Shown one piece after another: positions 41,865-50,286 of a DNA stretch of 64,000 bases. Made by a program: the position numbers and the translations under genes. Position 1 is the stretch's first letter; each line of letters starts with the position of its first letter. The notes under the pieces were generated by a model that did no database searches, had not been told where the DNA came from, and saw only the letters and a list, made by a program, of their open reading frames with translations. This DNA comes from Nocardioides panacisoli. Lineage in GTDB: Bacteria; Actinomycetota; Actinomycetes; Propionibacteriales; Nocardioidaceae. The stretch covers positions 3,410,001 to 3,474,000 of the forward strand of contig NZ_CP080409.1 of the NCBI RefSeq assembly GCF_019448235.1, read 5' to 3'.

Positions 41865-42869
41865 ATGAAGGTTCTCCTCACCGGCGGCGCCGGCTACCTC
41901 GGTTCCATCACCGCCAAGGCACTCGAGCAGGCCGGCCACACGCCGGTCGTCCTCGACTCGCTCATCAGCGGACCGCGGAGCTTCGTCGGCGACCGGATCT
42001 TCTACGAGGGCGACATCGCCGATCGCGAGCTCGTACGCCGCGTCCTCGCCGAGCACCCCGACATCGAGGCCACCGTCCACATGGCCGCCCGCATCGTGGT
42101 GCCGGAGTCCGTCGAGCTGCCGTATGAGTACTACCGCGACAACGTCGCCAAGTCCCTCGAGCTCTTCGACGAGCTCGTCGCGCTCGGCAAGCCGCGCATC
42201 CTGTTCTCCTCCACCGCCTCCCTCTACGCGCTGCAGCCCGAGTTCGAGGTCCGCGAGGGCGACGCGCTCGAGCCGAACTCGCCCTACGCGCGCACCAAGC
42301 GGATGATGGAGCAGGTCCTGGAGGACATGTCGGCCGCCACCGACCTGCGCGCGATCATCCTGCGCTACTTCAACCCCATCGGCACCGACCCCGACCTCGA
42401 GACCGGCTACCACCTGCGCGACGCGACCCACGTCGTACCGCTGATGGCGCAGACCGCGCTCGGTCAGCGCGACTCCTTCACCATCACCGGCACCGATCAC
42501 CCCACCCGTGACGGCACCGGCATCCGCGACTACATCCATGCCTGGGACCTCGCGCGGGCGCACGTGCTCGCGGTGGAACGGTTCGACGACGTGCTCGCCG
42601 CCGACGGGACCACCTGCAGCTACATCAACCTCGGCGCCGGCGACGGCGTCACCGTCCGCGAGCTGCTCGGCGCCGTCGAACGGGTCGTCGGCAAGCCCGT
42701 CCCCACCACCGAGGCCCCGCCGCGCCCCGGCGACGCCGTCGGTGCCTACGCCAATGCGGACAAGGCCGCCCGGCTGCTCGGCTGGCGCACCGAGATGAGC
42801 CTCGACGAGGGCATCGCCTCCGCGCTGGCGTGGGGCGAGAAGCGCCGCGAGGTCCTCGGGTACGACTGA
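41865..42869 (+). CDS. galE: UDP-glucose 4-epimerase
   Basis: About 334 residues, extended SDR: VLLTGGAGYLGSITAKAL, catalytic SSTASLY and YARTKRMMEQ (YxxxK), LRYFNPIG and GTGIRDYIHAWDLARAH, all GalE motifs. It interconverts UDP-glucose and UDP-galactose and feeds galactose into glycans. Leaderless promoter. An 18-base direct repeat begins at its stop codon. Confidence 0.92.
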   Translation: MKVLLTGGAGYLGSITAKALEQAGHTPVVLDSLISGPRSFVGDRIFYEGDIADRELVRRVLAEHPDIEATVHMAARIVVPESVELPYEYYRDNVAKSLELFDELVALGKPRILFSSTASLYALQPEFEVREGDALEPNSPYARTKRMMEQVLEDMSAATDLRAIILRYFNPIGTDPDLETGYHLRDATHVVPLMAQTALGQRDSFTITGTDHPTRDGTGIRDYIHAWDLARAHVLAVERFDDVLAADGTTCSYINLGAGDGVTVRELLGAVERVVGKPVPTTEAPPRPGDAVGAYANADKAARLLGWRTEMSLDEGIASALAWGEKRREVLGYD

Positions 42870-42930
42870 GCCGAGGAGCCGAGGCACCGCAGGCTCGGTC
42901 GCAGACCAGTGCGACTGAGCCGAGGAGCCC
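42864..42930 (+). repeat. 18-base direct repeat after galE
   Basis: CGACTGAGCCGAGGAGCC at 42864-42881 (including the galE stop) and again at 42913-42930, 49 bases apart. Origin unknown; perhaps a replication slip. Confidence 0.75.
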
Positions 42931-42966
42931 CCGCGGAGTTGTGGCCGGTTTGCCAGACTGGGAGCC

Positions 42967-43575
42967 ATGGCCCGGCGACCGCGCAGCAGGATGGACGAAT
43001 GGCAGCAGACCACGCTGCTCGTCCTCGGCTTCGCCGCGCTGCTGTGGTTCTCCGAGATCGTCGACGTCTTCCTCGGCAACGCGCTGGACGAGTACGGCGT
43101 CCGCCCCCGCACCGACGAGGGCCTCCTCGGCATCCTCTTCGCGCCCCTGCTGCACGGCGGCTGGACCCACCTGTGGGCCAACACCATCCCCGTGGTGATC
43201 CTCGGCTTCCTCACCCTCATCACCGGCGTACGCCGCGGCCTCGCCGCCACCGCCATCATCTGGGTCGTCGCCGGGCTCGGCGTGTGGCTCGTCGGCGACC
43301 CCGGCACCGTCCACCTCGGCGCGTCGGGGCTGGTGTTCGGCTGGATCTCCCACCTCGCGCTGCGCGGCTTCCTCAACCGGCGCGCCAACGAGATCTTCCT
43401 GGGCATCCTCGTGCTCTTCCTCTACGGCAGCGTGCTCGTCGGTGTCCTGCCCGGTCAGCCCGGCGTGTCGTGGGAGGGCCACCTGTTCGGCCTCGTCGGT
43501 GGCCTCGTGGCGGCGTACGCGCTGCGCGACCGGGCGGGTCGACAGACCCGTAGGGGTGCGACGTACCCTCGGTGA
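42967..43575 (+). CDS. Rhomboid-family intramembrane serine protease
   Basis: 202 residues with about six membrane segments. HLWANTIP in the first part matches the conserved HxxxN, HLGASGLVFGW holds the catalytic Ser (GxSG) and WEGHLFGLVGG the catalytic His. It should cleave transmembrane substrates; none is suggested by context. GGGAG precedes the ATG. The stop overlaps the next gene. Confidence 0.9.
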   Translation: MARRPRSRMDEWQQTTLLVLGFAALLWFSEIVDVFLGNALDEYGVRPRTDEGLLGILFAPLLHGGWTHLWANTIPVVILGFLTLITGVRRGLAATAIIWVVAGLGVWLVGDPGTVHLGASGLVFGWISHLALRGFLNRRANEIFLGILVLFLYGSVLVGVLPGQPGVSWEGHLFGLVGGLVAAYALRDRAGRQTRRGATYPR

Positions 43576-44411
43576 GCGTGAGCTACGACACCGCAGACAC
43601 CGACGGCCCCCGGGCCTCCGACGAGACCGACGTCCGCACCGACGACGACCTGCTGATCGAACGCGGCGACGGCGTCGTCACCGTCACGTTCAACCGGCCC
43701 GAGCGGCGCAACGCCTTCACCACCGACATGTACAAGCGGCTGCGTGACCTGTGCGACGAGCTCGCCACCGACACCTCCGTCGGCGTGCTCGTGCTCCGCG
43801 GCGCCGGTGGGGCCGCGTTCGCCGCCGGCAACGAGATCTCCGACTTCCTCAGCGGCGACGTCGTCGAGTACGAGCAGTGGATCCGCGAGCTGCTCAACAA
43901 GCTCTTCGAGCTGCCGCAGGTCACCATCGCCGCCATCAACGGCGTCTGCGTCGGCGGCGGCCTCGCCGTCGCCACCCACTGCGACCTGCGCGTCGCCACC
44001 GACTCCTCCCGCTTCGGCTACCCGATCGCGCGCACCCTGGGCAACGCCCTCTCCGCGCCGATCGTCTACCGCTGCGCCACCGTCTTCGGGGAGTCCCTCA
44101 CCCGCGAGATGCTGCTCGCCTCCCGCCTGGTCGCCGCACCCCGCGCCCACGCCGCCGGCGCCCTCGTCACCACCGTCGAGGACGACGACGGCCTGCAGGA
44201 GGAGATCGACTCCCTCGTCGCCGGCATCACCCAGGCCTCCAAGGTCACCCTGCGCGTCACCAAGGAGCAGCTCCTCACCCGCGCCCGCGTCATCGAGACC
44301 GCTCCCGACGACGAGGAGGCCCTCCTCCGCGAGGTCTACGAGGGCCCCGACTTCGCCGAGGGCGTCCGTGCCTTCCTCGCCAAGGAGACGCCGGAGTTCG
44401 GCCAGGGCTGA
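43572..44411 (+). CDS. Enoyl-CoA hydratase/isomerase family protein
   Basis: 279 residues of crotonase fold: VTVTFNRPERRNAF, the oxyanion region FAAGNEISDF and NGVCVGGGLAVATHCDLRVA. The two Glu residues used by true hydratases are not evident: GGGLAVA stands where GGCELA is usual, and FGYPIARTLGN lacks the second. It may be an isomerase, a decarboxylase-like or thioesterase-like member instead. The GTG overlaps the rhomboid stop. Confidence 0.82.
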   Translation: MSVSYDTADTDGPRASDETDVRTDDDLLIERGDGVVTVTFNRPERRNAFTTDMYKRLRDLCDELATDTSVGVLVLRGAGGAAFAAGNEISDFLSGDVVEYEQWIRELLNKLFELPQVTIAAINGVCVGGGLAVATHCDLRVATDSSRFGYPIARTLGNALSAPIVYRCATVFGESLTREMLLASRLVAAPRAHAAGALVTTVEDDDGLQEEIDSLVAGITQASKVTLRVTKEQLLTRARVIETAPDDEEALLREVYEGPDFAEGVRAFLAKETPEFGQG

Positions 44412-44418
44412 GCGGGGC

Positions 44419-44501
44419 GGGAGCGATCCCCGGCCGGCCGGGGATCGCCCACCTTGTCGGGCACTGCAGTGCCCGACAAGGTGAGTGAACGCCGGACAAC
44501 C
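44419..44501 (+). repeat. Dispersed double-palindrome repeat, copy B
   Basis: Same structure as copy A with GATCGCCCACC in the first hairpin and a perfect PstI-centred palindrome (CACTGCAGTG). It starts 8 bases after the crotonase stop and is the left member of the inverted pair flanking the AbiEi/DUF559 gene. Confidence 0.92.
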
Positions 44502-44623
44502 TGCGCCGCGGCGTACGCCGATCCGAGCGGCAGCGACACGAGAACGCACCCGGTTCACGCTCCTGTCCACAGGCTCAGCCGTCCGCGCTGCGAGGAAGGG
44601 CGCCCAGGAGGCAGGGTCCCGCC

Positions 44624-45568
44624 ATGGACCCACGACTCGAGGACCTCTGCCTCCGCCACGGCGTCTTCCTGCGTCGGGAGGCGCTGGCGATCGGCTACAG
44701 CGACAAGGCCATCGACCGCCATGTGCGCGACGGCGCGTGGTGCCGGGTGCGCCGCGGCGCCTACGTCGATGGCGAGACCTGGCGCACCGCCGCCCGGGAC
44801 GAGCGGTACCGGCTCCACGTCCTCGCCGCGATGCGGCAGTCGCGTACGCCGGTGGTGGCGTCCCACGTCTCGGCGGTCGCGCTGCACGGCGGACCACTGT
44901 GGGGACTGGACCTGCGCCACGCTCACCTGACGCGCCGCGACGCCCGCACCGGGCGCAAGGAGGCCGGCGTCGAGCAGCACCGCGGCCGGCTCGAGGACGG
45001 CGACGTGGTCGAGGTCGACCAGCGTGCGGTCATGTCGGCCACCCGCACTGCGCTCGAGGTGAGCACCGTCAGCGACGTCGAGGCCGCGTTGTGCGTCGTC
45101 GACGACTTCCTGCGCCGCGGGCTCACGACCCTGACCGCGCTGCAGCAGCGCTACGACGCCATGGCCGAGTGGCCGTGCACGCTCCATACGCCGATCGTGC
45201 TGCGGCTGGCCTCCCCGCTGCGGGAGTCGGTGGGCGAGACGAGGCTCTTCCATCTCTGCTGGCGCCACCACCTGCCCGCGCCCGTCCCGCAGGTGGAGAT
45301 CCACGACGCGGACGGAGTGCTCGTCGCGCGGGTCGATTTCGCCTGGCCCGAGCTCGGGGTCTTCGCCGAGTTCGACGGCCGGGAGAAGTACCGGCGCTTC
45401 CGTCGTCCGGGGGAGTCGCTGGAGGACTTCATCGTGCGGGAGAAGCAACGCGAGGACCGGGTCCGCGAGATCACCGGCTGGCGCTGCATCCGCGTCACCT
45501 GGCGCGACCTGCGGGACCCCGAGCGACTGGCCCGCCGGATCCGCGGCCTGATGACGGCCGCCGCCTGA
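44624..45568 (+). CDS. AbiEi-like antitoxin domain with DUF559/Vsr-like nuclease domain
   Basis: 314 residues. The N terminus (LRREALAIGYSDKAIDRHVRDGAWCRVRRGAYV) is the winged-helix of AbiEi-type antitoxins. The C terminus has a Vsr/DUF559-like PD-(D/E)xK core: ARVDFAWPELGVFAEFDG, a Glu/Lys block in FIVREKQREDRVREI, and WRCIRVTWRDL. Many copies of this architecture occur in Nocardioides-type genomes and partner toxins are usually not adjacent, as here. DNA binding is likely; nuclease activity is unproven. Confidence 0.82.
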   Translation: MDPRLEDLCLRHGVFLRREALAIGYSDKAIDRHVRDGAWCRVRRGAYVDGETWRTAARDERYRLHVLAAMRQSRTPVVASHVSAVALHGGPLWGLDLRHAHLTRRDARTGRKEAGVEQHRGRLEDGDVVEVDQRAVMSATRTALEVSTVSDVEAALCVVDDFLRRGLTTLTALQQRYDAMAEWPCTLHTPIVLRLASPLRESVGETRLFHLCWRHHLPAPVPQVEIHDADGVLVARVDFAWPELGVFAEFDGREKYRRFRRPGESLEDFIVREKQREDRVREITGWRCIRVTWRDLRDPERLARRIRGLMTAAA

Positions 45569-45583
45569 GACGTCGTACGTCGA

Positions 45584-45667
45584 GGGTTGTCCTGCGTTCA
45601 CCTACCTTGTCGGGCAGTGCAGTGCCGGACAAGGTAGGTGATCCCCGGCCGACCGGGGATCACTCCC
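45584..45667 (-). repeat. Dispersed double-palindrome repeat, copy C
   Basis: Reverse orientation. It begins 15 bases after the stop of the AbiEi/DUF559 gene. Its central palindrome has two mismatched positions (GGCAGTGCAGTGCCGG). Confidence 0.9.
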
Positions 45668-45707
45668 GGCCCGCGATTGCCGCACCGACCGACCACTGCG
45701 GCACCAT

Positions 45708-46397
45708 GTGCGCGTGACCGAGCAGGGGCCCAGCATCGAGGAGCGCGACGACGACCTCGCACCGCTGGCGCCGATGGGGCCGCCGCACACGCGGGCGGAG
45801 GACCTGTTCGCGTTCCTGACCGGTACGTTCCTGGTCTCGCTGGGGCTGCACCTGCTCGCCGGCGTCAACGCGGTGACCGGCGGCACGGCGGGGCTGTCGC
45901 TGCTGGCGTCGTACGGCGTCGACGCGTCCTTCGCCGTCCTCTACCTGGGCATCAACCTGCCCTTCGTCGCGCTCGCGTTGCACCAGTTGGGCGTCGGGTT
46001 CACGGTGCGCACGCTCGCGGCCGTGGCGGCGGTGTCGGGGTTCTCGCTGGTGCATGCCCAGTGGTTCGACATCGCCAGCATCGCGACGCCGTACGCCGTC
46101 GTCGGCGGCAACCTGATCATCGGCGTGGGCATGCTGGTGCTGTTCCGCCACCACGCCAGCCTGGGCGGGTTCAACGTCACCGCGCTGCTGGCGCAGCAGA
46201 AGCTCGGCCTGCGGGCCGGCTACGTGCAGATGGCGATGGACGTCACCGTCATCCTGGCGAGCGTGGCGATCGTGTCCGCGCCGCTGGTGCTGTGGTCCGC
46301 GCTCGGGGCGGCCGTGCTCAACCTCGTGCTCGCGCTCAACCACCGCCCGGGGCGCTACCTGGGCGAGACGCCCTCACGCCGGCCGCTCGGCCGGTAG
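45708..46397 (+). CDS. YitT family membrane protein
   Basis: About 229 residues (GTG at 45708, or at 45714) with five to six hydrophobic segments. The N-terminal GGTAGLSLLASYGVDASFAVLYLGINLPFV is typical of the YitT/DUF161 domain; the usual C-terminal DUF2179 is absent. Transport role suspected in the family, substrate unknown. Its C terminus overlaps the convergent gene by 24 bases. Confidence 0.82.
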   Translation: MRVTEQGPSIEERDDDLAPLAPMGPPHTRAEDLFAFLTGTFLVSLGLHLLAGVNAVTGGTAGLSLLASYGVDASFAVLYLGINLPFVALALHQLGVGFTVRTLAAVAAVSGFSLVHAQWFDIASIATPYAVVGGNLIIGVGMLVLFRHHASLGGFNVTALLAQQKLGLRAGYVQMAMDVTVILASVAIVSAPLVLWSALGAAVLNLVLALNHRPGRYLGETPSRRPLGR

Positions 46398-46811
46398 GTC
46401 CTCCCACGGCACCGGGACCAGGTGCACGTCGTTGGCCGCGTGCACGGTCTCGCACGGCACCTCGGCCTCCCGCGCCGCGGCGTAGAGCATCGCCGCCCAA
46501 CGGCGGTCGGCGATGCCGATGCGGTCACGACCGGGGCGGGTGCGCAGGAACGCGAACCGGCTGCCCGGCGGCACCACCCGCGCCCCCTCGCGCAGCACCT
46601 GCACGAGGCCGCTGCGTTGCGCGGCGGTGGGGAGCTCGTGGGCGTCGGCCACCTCGGTGAGCGAGGGCACCGGGCGGTCGTCGGGCCCGATCAGCAGCAG
46701 CCACAGGCTGGGGGAGGAGAACCCGAGCCGACCCATGAGCTCGTGCCAGAGGTCCTCCAGGTCGATCTGGTCGCGGATCGGTGGGGTGTAGGGCGGGAGT
46801 GGATCATCCAT
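46374..46811 (-). CDS. Conserved protein of unknown function
   Basis: About 145 residues, soluble, with PSLWLLLIGPDDRPVPSLTEVAD and FLRTRPGRDRIGIADRRWAAML. The pattern resembles short actinobacterial proteins with a central beta-sheet; no catalytic motif was recognised. The ATG at 46811 is followed by PLPPYTPPIRDQ. It is convergent with YitT. Confidence 0.65.
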   Translation of the reverse strand: MDDPLPPYTPPIRDQIDLEDLWHELMGRLGFSSPSLWLLLIGPDDRPVPSLTEVADAHELPTAAQRSGLVQVLREGARVVPPGSRFAFLRTRPGRDRIGIADRRWAAMLYAAAREAEVPCETVHAANDVHLVPVPWEDLPAERPA

Positions 46812-46867
46812 CCCGCCACCGTGGACGGCGTACGCCGGACGCGCGAGCGGCTCTCCACAGGCGCCGA

Positions 46868-46951
46868 GGGTTGTCCTGCGTTCGCCTACCTTGTCGGGCA
46901 GTGCAGTGCCGGACAAGGTAGGCGATCCCCGGCCGACCGGGGATCGCTCCC
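46868..46951 (-). repeat. Dispersed double-palindrome repeat, copy D
   Basis: Reverse orientation, closely like copy C, lying between two minus-strand genes, 5 bases from the stop of the Mug gene. Confidence 0.9.
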
Positions 46952-46956
46952 CGCCC

Positions 46957-47544
46957 TCACACCACCCCCGCGGCCCGCCCCACCTCGGCGTACGCCGCGG
47001 CGAGGGTGTCGACGGTCTCGTGGGCGTTGAGGCCGCTGGGGTTGGGGACGACCCACAGGTCGGCGGCGGCGAGGGGTTCGGGCTGGCGGCCGGGGACCGC
47101 CTTGGGGCGCCCGAAGGCGGTGCGGTACGCCGTGATCCCGGCGATCGCGACGACGGCGGGCCGGCGGTCGGCGACCAGGGTGGTGAGCTGCTCGCCGCCG
47201 GCGCGCAGCTCCTCGCGGGAGAGCTCGGAGGCGCGGGCGGTGGCGCGGTGGACGATGTTGGTGATGCCGATGCCGCGCGAGCGCAGCACGTCGCGGTCGG
47301 CGTCGGTCATGCCCGCGGCGGGGTCGATGGGCGCCTCGATCACGCCGCCGGCGAGCAGGGCGGGGTAGAAGCGGTTGCCCGGGTGGGCGAAGTGGGTGCT
47401 GGTGGCGGCGGTCCACAGACCGGGGTTGATGCCGACGAACAACAGCCGCAGCGGCTCACCGGCCGCCGGCAGCAGGTCGGGGACGACCGCGTCGCGGAAG
47501 GACTCGAGCTCCTCGCGGGTGAAGGAGCGCTTCGCACCAGCCAT
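46957..47544 (-). CDS. mug: G/U mismatch-specific uracil/thymine-DNA glycosylase (Mug)
   Basis: 195 residues. Active-site loop VGINPGLWTAATSTHFAHPGNRF contains the catalytic Asn of the NPG motif, and NPSGLNAHETV is the insertion loop. Family 2 uracil-DNA glycosylase; removes U or T from G mismatches and some alkylated bases. Confidence 0.92.
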   Translation of the reverse strand: MAGAKRSFTREELESFRDAVVPDLLPAAGEPLRLLFVGINPGLWTAATSTHFAHPGNRFYPALLAGGVIEAPIDPAAGMTDADRDVLRSRGIGITNIVHRATARASELSREELRAGGEQLTTLVADRRPAVVAIAGITAYRTAFGRPKAVPGRQPEPLAAADLWVVPNPSGLNAHETVDTLAAAYAEVGRAAGVV

Positions 47545-47602
47545 GCGGTGAGACTGCCCGACCGTGCCGGCGCCCCGCCACTCGGGGCCCCAGCGAGGGG
47601 CG

Positions 47603-49009
47603 TCACACCCCGGCGGCTTCCTCCAGCCCCACGACGGCGTCCTCGAGGTGGGTCAGCAGCCGCTGCAGCTGCGGGACGGTGCGGCGGCAGCCGGTGAGTC
47701 CGAAGCAGAGCATGCCGTCATAGGAGGTGCAGGTGATGTTGAGCGCCATGCCGTTGATCGGGATCGACGCCGGGTAGTTGCCGACCAGCTTGGCGCCGTT
47801 CCAGTAGTGCGGCTGCTGCGGGCCGGGCACGTTGGAGATGATCAGGTTGTAGGGCGCCTTGACGATGCCCTGCATCTTCAGCAGCGGCGGCAGCACCGCC
47901 GGCACCTGCCCGATCGCGCTCATCGCGATGATCTGCGCCGGCGTCATCGACGCCAACGCCTGCTTGCCGTCGGCCATCGAGGCGTGGATCGCGGCCAGCC
48001 GCTCCCCGGGGTCGGCCACGTTCGTGGCGAGCCGGGCCATGACCGACCCGACCGCGTTGCCGCCCTCGGCCGAGGCGGACCCGACGTCGCGGGCCTTGAG
48101 CCCGATCGGCACCATCGCGATCAGCGGCTCCTCGGGCAGCGCGTCGTGCTCGATGAGGTACTCCCGGATCGCGCCGGCACACATCGCCAGCACCACGTCG
48201 TTCAGGCTGGTCCCGGTCGCCTTCCCGATCGCCTTGAGCCGCTCGATGGGCCAGTCGTCGGCGGCGAACCGCCGCGCCCCGGTGATCTCCTGGTTGAACA
48301 TCGTCCGCGGTGCGTGCAGCGACAGCGTCGAGGTCTGGTTGCGTACGCCGCGCGTCAGCGTCCGCACCAGCGCCGACGGCATGCCCGCCGCCTCCGCGGT
48401 GATGCCCAGCGCCGAGCGCACCACTTCGCCCGGCAGCTCCGACAGGCCTCGGTCCGGTGCCTCGACGGCCTTGCCACCGCGGCGGGACCGTGCGAACTCC
48501 GCCGACCACGGCGCCGGCATGTCGCGCTGGTCCGGGTCGGTGCTCAGCGTCTTCTGCAGCAGCCGCATCGCGGAGATGCCGTCGACCAGGCCGTGGTGCA
48601 TCTTGGCGTACATCGCGACCCGGCCGTCCTCGAGGCCCTCGATGATCGTCGCCTCCCACAGCGGCCGCGACCAGTCCAGCCGCGTCTGGTGCAGCCGGCC
48701 GCACAGCTCCAGCAGCTCCCGGATCCGCCCCGGCGCCGGCAGTGCGGCGTGCCGCATGTGGTGCTCGATGTCGAACTGGGTGTCGTCGCGCCACACCAGC
48801 GCCCCGCCGGTGCGCGGCGACCGGAACGGGTGCTTGCGGAACAGCGGCGCGATCTCCGGTACGTCGCGCATCTGCTCGACCATCCCGCGGACGAAGTCCG
48901 GCCCCGCGCCCTCGGGCTTCTCGTAGAGCTGCAGCGCCCCGACGTGCATCGGCATGCTGCGGTTCTCGGCGAGGAGGAACGCGGCGGAACTCGGGTCGAT
49001 CGCGGCCAA
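47603..49009 (-). CDS. Wax ester synthase/diacylglycerol acyltransferase
   Basis: About 468 residues. IDPSSAAFLLAENRSMPMHVGAL is the family start, the catalytic HHxxxDG is MHHGLVDGIS, and ISNVPGPQQPHYWNGAKL follows in the C-terminal domain (the usual LPLYLNGA). It joins acyl-CoA to a long-chain alcohol or diacylglycerol, making storage lipid. The TTG at 49009 with AAAGGTG upstream is the best start I can find; an upstream CTG is possible. Confidence 0.9.
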   Translation of the reverse strand: MAAIDPSSAAFLLAENRSMPMHVGALQLYEKPEGAGPDFVRGMVEQMRDVPEIAPLFRKHPFRSPRTGGALVWRDDTQFDIEHHMRHAALPAPGRIRELLELCGRLHQTRLDWSRPLWEATIIEGLEDGRVAMYAKMHHGLVDGISAMRLLQKTLSTDPDQRDMPAPWSAEFARSRRGGKAVEAPDRGLSELPGEVVRSALGITAEAAGMPSALVRTLTRGVRNQTSTLSLHAPRTMFNQEITGARRFAADDWPIERLKAIGKATGTSLNDVVLAMCAGAIREYLIEHDALPEEPLIAMVPIGLKARDVGSASAEGGNAVGSVMARLATNVADPGERLAAIHASMADGKQALASMTPAQIIAMSAIGQVPAVLPPLLKMQGIVKAPYNLIISNVPGPQQPHYWNGAKLVGNYPASIPINGMALNITCTSYDGMLCFGLTGCRRTVPQLQRLLTHLEDAVVGLEEAAGV

Positions 49010-49148
49010 CGGGACACCTTTCGTCAGGGGCAGTGATCCTGCCTTGATGTGACGACCGGCACAACTGGTTCCGTGGACCGGCGCGTCGCCGTGGTGCGGC
49101 AGAATGCGGCACGGCGTACGACGACGGCGGAACGACAGCAGGACAGGT

Positions 49149-50243
49149 GTGGACGCAGACTTCGACGGGATGTGGCGACGCGGTCGCCTCTCGATGCGCG
49201 CGCGGATCGCGCGGTGGCGCTCCAAGTGGTGGGTGATCGGGCAGTGCGCGATCGCCGCGGCGCTCGCGTGGTGGATCGCCGCGGACCTGCTCGACCACGA
49301 GACGCCGTTCTTCGCCCCCATCGCCGCCGTGGTGTCGTTGGGCACCTCCTACGGCCAGCGGCTGCGGCGGGTCGTCGAGGTCGGGGTCGGCGTGGCCGTG
49401 GGCGTGTTCATCGCCGACCTGCTCGTGGTGCTGCTCGGGTCGGGGGCGTGGCAGCTGGGGCTCATCGTCGCGCTCGCCCTCTCCGCGGCCCTGCTGATGG
49501 ATGCGGGCGTGGTCTTCGTGACTCAGGCCGCGGTGCAGTCCATCGTGGTCGCCACGCTCGTGCCGGCACCCGGTGAGGCGTTCGTGCGCTGGACCGACGG
49601 CCTCATCGGGGTCGGGGTGGCCCTCGTGGCCGCGACCGTCGTCCCGTCCGCGCCGCTGCGGCGTCCCCGGGAGCAGGCGGCGGCAGTGGCGGCCAAGATC
49701 TCCGAGCTGCTGCGGGCCACCGGCGGCGTCCTCACCTTCGGCGAACCGCAGCCCGCCCTGGACCTGCTCGCCGACGCCCGCTCCACCGACCGGATGATCC
49801 GCGAGCTCCAGGCCGCCGCCGACGAGGGCATCTCGGTGGTGTCGTCCTCGCCGTTCCGGGTGCGTCACCGCGAGCCCGTACGCCGCATGGCCGAGCTCGT
49901 GCAACCGCTGGACCGGGCGCTGCGCAACACCCGCGTGCTGGTGCGCCAGGTCGCCGTGGCGACCTACCACGGCCGCACCGTGCCGGCCTCCTACGCGCAG
50001 CTGGCGCTGGACCTGGCCACCGCCGTCGACGACGTGGCCGCCGAGCTCGCCGCCAACCGGCAGCCCCGCGCCGCCCGCGACGTGCTGCTGGCGGTGGGGG
50101 AGCAGACCGGCGACGTGGAGCGGGCCGACGAGCTCGCCGCGCACGCCATCCTGGCGCTGCTGCGCTCCATCATCGTGGACCTGCTGATGGTCACCGGCGA
50201 CGGCCAATTCGAGGCCACCGACGTGTTACCACCGCCACCCTGA
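49149..50243 (+). CDS. FUSC-family membrane protein
   Basis: About 364 residues. Roughly six hydrophobic segments near the N terminus (WWVIGQCAIAAALAWWIAADLL... VTQAAVQSIVVATLV) and a long helical cytoplasmic half. The ETPFFAPIAAVVSLGTSYGQRL motif is that of FUSC/aromatic-acid exporters. GTG start with AGGACAG upstream. Divergent from the wax ester synthase. Substrate unknown. Confidence 0.85.
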   Translation: MDADFDGMWRRGRLSMRARIARWRSKWWVIGQCAIAAALAWWIAADLLDHETPFFAPIAAVVSLGTSYGQRLRRVVEVGVGVAVGVFIADLLVVLLGSGAWQLGLIVALALSAALLMDAGVVFVTQAAVQSIVVATLVPAPGEAFVRWTDGLIGVGVALVAATVVPSAPLRRPREQAAAVAAKISELLRATGGVLTFGEPQPALDLLADARSTDRMIRELQAAADEGISVVSSSPFRVRHREPVRRMAELVQPLDRALRNTRVLVRQVAVATYHGRTVPASYAQLALDLATAVDDVAAELAANRQPRAARDVLLAVGEQTGDVERADELAAHAILALLRSIIVDLLMVTGDGQFEATDVLPPPP

Positions 50244-50286
50244 TCCAGATGTCGGTATCCCCCACTGCGCATGAAAAGATCGCGCC

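Noticed and set aside
42864..42930. 18-base direct repeat as an attachment site
   Set aside because: Copies are only 49 bases apart with no integrase or tRNA gene near.
44624..45568. AbiEi/DUF559 gene as half of a complete toxin-antitoxin pair
   Set aside because: No AbiEii-type nucleotidyltransferase toxin is adjacent on either side.
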